This document shows, in pieces, positions 5,062 to 7,940 of a stretch of DNA of 7,940 nt. Position 1 is the stretch's first letter; the number at the start of each line of letters is the position of its first letter. The notes beneath the pieces are model-generated. The model ran no database searches. It worked only from the letters and a program-made list of their open reading frames with translations, and was not told where the DNA came from. The position numbers were made by a program, and so were the translations under genes. Origin of the DNA: Phosphoribacter sp964558825 (lineage in GTDB: Bacteria > Actinomycetota > Actinomycetes > Actinomycetales > Dermatophilaceae); NCBI GenBank assembly GCA_964558825.1, contig CAZLGB010000163.1, forward strand, positions 1 to 7,940. Direction: 5' to 3'.

Positions 5062-6417
5062 ATGCCGGCGCGGCTACCCTGGAAGCCACGCGGCCGCCAC
5101 CTCTCCCATCGCGCGGCCACCGACCTCGGGGGACTGCGCGTGCGCGGCTATCCCTATGAGTTCCACGTCGCCCTCGACGGCAACGGCCTCGACGGGCTGG
5201 ACGGTCGTGCCGGCGTGTGCTCCTTCCGCTACGACCCGGCGACGGGCGACCACGCCTACAAGGCAACCTATTTCGGCGGCGCGACCGGCGGGCATGCCCT
5301 GGCGATCGACCCGACGCGACGGCTCGGCTTCCTCGGCAACACCGGTCAGCATCTGCTCTTCTACGACCGGGCCAGCCTCGAGGAGGTCGAGCGGATCTCG
5401 ACGCTGCGCTTCGAGGTGCCCGACAGCTCGATCCAGGGCAGCACCCACATCGCGTGGACGAGCGACACCGAGTTCCTCACCTGCATCGGCGAGTCGTTGT
5501 GGCGCTTCGATGTCAACCGGCTGGCCAAGGGCGAGCGGGTGGCGCCGCACGGCATACTCCTGCCGCACGCGCTCAAGCTCACCGCGAGCGGGAGGTATGC
5601 CGTCTACGGCGGCATGGATCACCCGACCCGGGGCGAGGCGCGCGAGGTCGGCATCCTCGACACGGTGACGGGCGACGTCCGGCGGGTGGCGTTGCCGACG
5701 ACCTGCTGGCATCTCACCGTCCACCCGGTGCTCGACGTCGCCTATGCGCTGTCCTTCCGCGTCGGGCCGGCCGGCGGCGACGACTGGGGCCGTTGGGGGA
5801 TGAGCTATCGCCGCCAATACGTCTACGAGATCGACCTGGAGACCGGCGAGATCGCTCGGCACTGGACCGGCGACCCGAGCCTGCCGATCCACATCAACTC
5901 CGACGTGACGATCTCCGACACCGAGCTCATCTTCTGCACCGGCGGCTCGCACACGGTCGTCATGCTCGACCTGCAGACCTTCACCCGCATCCGGGTCATC
6001 GACGAGCATCCAGGTGCGCTCGACTCGCTCGGCTGGTCACGCGAGTCGCTGACGACGGTGACCTCGGCCCTGGCCCGCGGCAACCCGTGGATCGACTGGC
6101 ACCTCTACCTGTCCTCGTTGCAGGTCAGCCGTGGCTCGCTCATCGACGGGATCTACGCCTGCCAGCTCTCGGCAGACCAGACGCTGCTCTTCACCGCCAA
6201 CCGCGGCCAGAACCACATCACCGTCTACGACTACCCGACCCTGGCCCTGCGCACCCGCGTCCACATGCCCGAGCTGTCCGAGATCGACACCCGGGTCGGC
6301 CGGTGGAGCGACCCGCGGCTCGGCTTCCACCACTCGACCCTGCTCAGCCCCCCGCCGACGTCGTCCCGGCTCACCGACCTCGCTCCCGCCCACGCCCACG
6401 GAGGCCCGCATGGCTGA
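5062..6417 (+). CDS. Uncharacterised beta-propeller-like protein with recurrent His motifs
   Basis: 451 aa from the ATG at 5062. I do not recognise a named family. About six or seven repeated four-stranded units are visible, each like 'H-x-hydrophobic-x-hydrophobic ... aromatic': GGHALAIDPTRRLGF (77-90), THIAWTSDTEFLTC (128-141), PHALKLTASGRYAVYGG (169-184), WHLTVHPVLDVAYAL (217-230), IHINSDVTISDTELIF (277-291) and YACQLSADQTLLFTAN (365-380). This layout resembles YncE/SBP56-like or WD/YVTN propellers. No signal peptide or membrane segment is seen, so it is probably cytosolic. The start is uncertain: the ATG at 5062 has only a weak upstream GACGGG, a GTG at 5140 follows GGGGGA, and ATGs at 4951, 4960 or 4999 are in or beside the terminator. 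The 3' end overlaps the next gene by 8 bp, suggesting translational coupling. The role is unknown. Confidence 0.85.
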   Translation: MPARLPWKPRGRHLSHRAATDLGGLRVRGYPYEFHVALDGNGLDGLDGRAGVCSFRYDPATGDHAYKATYFGGATGGHALAIDPTRRLGFLGNTGQHLLFYDRASLEEVERISTLRFEVPDSSIQGSTHIAWTSDTEFLTCIGESLWRFDVNRLAKGERVAPHGILLPHALKLTASGRYAVYGGMDHPTRGEAREVGILDTVTGDVRRVALPTTCWHLTVHPVLDVAYALSFRVGPAGGDDWGRWGMSYRRQYVYEIDLETGEIARHWTGDPSLPIHINSDVTISDTELIFCTGGSHTVVMLDLQTFTRIRVIDEHPGALDSLGWSRESLTTVTSALARGNPWIDWHLYLSSLQVSRGSLIDGIYACQLSADQTLLFTANRGQNHITVYDYPTLALRTRVHMPELSEIDTRVGRWSDPRLGFHHSTLLSPPPTSSRLTDLAPAHAHGGPHG

Positions 6418-6847
6418 TTTCTCCTTCGACCAGATCGTCTCGGGCACCCTCGGGGCCAACGTCAACGCGACCCTCGCCGGCCTCGACAACATCCACACGA
6501 CCCTCGACGGCGGACTGACGAGCACCCTCGCCGGGCACACCGACCACACGACGACCTCGACGGTGACGGTCACCCCCTTGTCGACGAGCTCGGACGTGCG
6601 CGTCGAGCTCGCCCCGGTCAAGGCGAGCACCGACAGCCGCATCGACCAGACCGTCGATCTCAAGCCGGTCGCCGTCGACTCGTGCGTGCGCGTTGTCCTC
6701 GGTGAGCTGCCCCCGACCGATCTGCACACCCCCTACGAGCAGACCTGGTCGTGGTCACTGCTCGGGCAGGAGCTCTTCAGCCTCACCGTGCGCGGCGAGA
6801 CGACGACGCGCCTCTCGCCCGGCCAGCGCCGACCGCACGTCATCTGA
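6410..6847 (+). CDS. Uncharacterised 145-aa protein
   Basis: The ATG overlaps the previous gene's stop region by 8 bp and has GGAGG (6400-6404) 5 nt upstream, so translation is probably coupled. I do not recognise the family. The N-terminal part (1-50) is Thr/Leu/Gly/Asp-rich with a loose internal repeat (ATLAGLDNIHTTLD and TSTLAGHTDHTT). The middle (50-100) looks like alternating beta strands with two similar segments, DVRVELAPVKASTDS (62-76) and CVRVVLGELPPTD (92-104). Residues 108-130 hold a conserved-looking aromatic block, PYEQTWSWSLLGQELFSL. The sequence ends basic (RLSPGQRRPHVI). No signal peptide, membrane helix or catalytic motif is evident; a small beta-sandwich scaffold or binding protein is a possibility only. 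The 17-bp gap to the next gene makes an operon very likely. Confidence 0.87.
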   Translation: MADFSFDQIVSGTLGANVNATLAGLDNIHTTLDGGLTSTLAGHTDHTTTSTVTVTPLSTSSDVRVELAPVKASTDSRIDQTVDLKPVAVDSCVRVVLGELPPTDLHTPYEQTWSWSLLGQELFSLTVRGETTTRLSPGQRRPHVI

Positions 6848-6864
6848 AGGGCAGGAGCAGCCGT

Positions 6865-7671
6865 ATGCCGTCTCGCCCTCGCCGCCCCGCCGCCGCGGTC
6901 GCTCCCCCGCTGCTGCTCACCGGACCGCCGAGCCGGGTCGCCGGCCTGGTCACCATCGCCAACACCGGCTCGCAGCCCCTCGCCGTGTCGGCCGCGCGGG
7001 TGCTGCACGCCGAGCTCGACGAGGCTCCCGCGACGCTCGCGGCCGTCGTCGCCCCGGGCAGCACACAGGCGGCGGAGGTCGTCGCGGCATACCCCCCGGG
7101 GACGCCGCCTGGGACGTATGCCGCGCACGTCGACGTCGGCGGTCAGCAGCGGGAGGCCCAAGTGGTCGTCGAGGCCAATGCGGCAAACACGGTGCGCCCC
7201 AACCGGATTTACCTCACCGGGCCCACCGCGCAGAGCGTCGATGTCGAGCTGGAGGTCACCAACACCGGCAATGTCGACCTGCCGCTCGCGCTCATCGCCA
7301 CGGCTCCGCTGGTCGTCGTCGTCCCCTTCGGGATCGACCAAGGGCCGGAGGTCATGGTGGCCTTCAATGGGCTGGACCCCTTCTCGATCGTCGTCCCGCC
7401 CGGGCAGGCGCGCCGGCTCACCGCGACGGTCACCCTGCCCGACCAGCTCGACCGCACCCGCCGTCAGCAGGCGCTCGTGCCCGTGGGGATGGCCGACCTG
7501 CGGGTCTTCGTCCTGCCCCGCGATCTCGATCCGCTGCCGGCGCCGCGGGTCGAGACGACCAGTGCGCGCTCCACCTCGGCTCGCCGCGCCCCGGCCACCC
7601 GCGCCGCTCGCAGCTCCTCCTCCAGCACTGCTCCCCGCACCACCCGTCGCACGAGCAAGGAGTCGACATGA
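6865..7671 (+). CDS. Protein with two Ig-like/NTG domains and a basic Ser/Thr/Arg tail
   Basis: 268 aa. The ATG at 6865 has AGGAG (6853-6857) 7 nt upstream and lies inside a GTATGCCG octamer. Two beta-sandwich domains are suggested. Domain 1 is about 18-103, with ITIANTGSQPL-like strands (VTIANTGSQPLAV, 29-41) and PPGTYAAHVDV (81-91). Domain 2 is about 110-218, with ELEVTNTGNVDLPLAL (128-143) and IVVPPGQARRLTATVTLP (175-192). The NTG turn followed by a later 'PPG...V.V' strand is typical of cell-surface Ig-like or COG1470/NEW3-type domains. There is no convincing signal peptide here: the N-terminus is MPSRPRRPAAAVAPPLLLTG. The tail (230-268) is rich in Ser, Thr and Arg and probably disordered. 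The stop overlaps the next start (ATGA). Function is not known; a structural or adaptor role fits the sequence best. Confidence 0.88.
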   Translation: MPSRPRRPAAAVAPPLLLTGPPSRVAGLVTIANTGSQPLAVSAARVLHAELDEAPATLAAVVAPGSTQAAEVVAAYPPGTPPGTYAAHVDVGGQQREAQVVVEANAANTVRPNRIYLTGPTAQSVDVELEVTNTGNVDLPLALIATAPLVVVVPFGIDQGPEVMVAFNGLDPFSIVVPPGQARRLTATVTLPDQLDRTRRQQALVPVGMADLRVFVLPRDLDPLPAPRVETTSARSTSARRAPATRAARSSSSSTAPRTTRRTSKEST

Positions 7672-7940
7672 GCACCTCCCCCACCTCGCCACTCCTGCAG
7701 CAAGCCGAGCAGCTCTCCGGGCAGCTGGCCGCGGGTTGGGAGCAGGCCCAGGCAGCCGCCAAGCAATGGTGGGACGCCTCGTGGGAGGCCTCGGACCAGT
7801 GGTGGTCGGCCCTTGCCGGCGCCCAGCCCGGCGCCGCGTCGACCAGCGGCCCGGCACCCGGCGCGCGCCCCGGCCCGCAGGGGGGACCTGGTCACCACGG
7901 CCACCATGGGCACGACCGCCCACCACGTCACGAGCACGAC
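7668..7940 (+). CDS. Trp-rich amphipathic helix plus Pro/Gly/His-rich protein (3' end outside window)
   Basis: This gene starts with an ATGA overlap on the previous stop codon, with AAGGAG (7657-7662) 5 nt upstream. It stays open for 91 codons to the window end. Residues 9-50 look like one long amphipathic helix, unusually rich in Trp (24, 34, 35, 39, 45, 46) and Gln/Ala (KQWWDASWEASDQWWSALAG). Residues 51-75 are a Gly/Pro/Ala linker. Residues 76-91 form a His-rich segment (HHGHHGHDRPPRHEHD) that could bind metal or be a charged linker. No membrane segment or signal peptide is visible. Such a helix suggests binding to a hydrophobic or membrane surface, or oligomerisation, but I recognise no family and the C-terminal part is unseen. 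Confidence 0.85.
   Translation, partial: MSTSPTSPLLQQAEQLSGQLAAGWEQAQAAAKQWWDASWEASDQWWSALAGAQPGAASTSGPAPGARPGPQGGPGHHGHHGHDRPPRHEHD

Larger units (their letters stand above)
67..7123. repeat. Dispersed octamer GTATGCCG, 16 copies
   Basis: Copies on the plus strand start at 67, 918, 2176, 2639, 4997, 5060, 5595, 6863 and 7116. Copies on the minus strand (CGGCATAC on plus) occupy 1284-1291, 2795-2802, 2898-2905, 2973-2980, 3739-3746, 5550-5557 and 7085-7092. Every GTATGCC found in the window is followed by G, while flanking bases vary, so the unit is exactly eight bases. It is non-palindromic and occurs inside genes and between them. At about 70% G+C I estimate roughly 0.3 copies expected by composition. 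Two copies belong to the 103-bp duplication, leaving 15 independent ones. It behaves like a genome-wide signal word (uptake-, recombination- or modification-type), but which one cannot be told from here. Confidence 0.9.

Noticed and set aside
5074..6009. Minus-strand open frame opposite the propeller gene
   Set aside because: It is a shadow frame. Plus-strand codon bias, repeat units and coupling to the downstream gene support the plus strand only.
6733..7926. 397-codon minus-strand open frame opposite the last genes
   Set aside because: It is an Arg/Gly-rich shadow. The plus strand has coupled starts, ribosome binding sites and domain-like sequence.
1..7940. tRNA, rRNA, transposase or prophage genes
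   Set aside because: No cloverleaf, rRNA-like segment, transposase motif or terminal inverted repeats of an insertion sequence were found on either strand.

Overview
The window is GC-rich (roughly 70%) chromosomal DNA of an actinobacterium. Evidence: strong third-position G/C bias, GTG starts, GGAGG-type ribosome binding sites, and a divergent gene set (bifunctional penicillin-binding protein / PadR regulator / inositol-phosphate synthase) that matches the ponA1-ino1 neighbourhood known from Mycobacterium and other Actinobacteria. A Micrococcales-type organism is plausible, but genus is not determined.

Layout. Bases 1-57 (minus) hold the first codons of a gene lying downstream of the PBP, possibly the DUF2029/GT87 membrane glycosyltransferase usually found there. 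Bases 157-2442 (minus) encode a complete class A PBP with a proline/threonine- and glycine-rich tail. Bases 2443-3025 are a 583-bp divergent intergenic region. It has a PadR-box-like dyad near 2609-2627 and an ordered array of six 27-30-bp elements built on the palindrome CACGCGCGTG; four of the six lie in a perfect 103-bp tandem duplication (2711-2916). On the plus strand follow a PadR-family regulator (3026-3598) and ino1 (3763-4854). A strong 13-bp hairpin terminator sits at 4955-4985.

Bases 5062-7940 carry four tightly packed plus-strand genes: a cytoplasmic beta-propeller-like protein with recurrent histidines, a 145-aa protein, a 268-aa protein with two Ig-like/NTG domains and a basic tail, and the start of a Trp-rich then His-rich protein cut by the window end. 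Starts and stops overlap or nearly touch, so they look like one translationally coupled operon. I recognise no named family for any of them; this is the best candidate for an undescribed system.

Running across all of these regions, the exact 8-mer GTATGCCG occurs 16 times (both orientations, coding and non-coding). About 0.3 would be expected by composition. It is often accommodated with rare codons such as ATA. This is the strongest statistical anomaly in the window.

Functionally, the left half concerns cell envelope synthesis (peptidoglycan polymerisation; inositol for phosphatidylinositol, PI-mannosides or mycothiol) with a local regulator. The right half is an uncharacterised operon without visible signal peptides.
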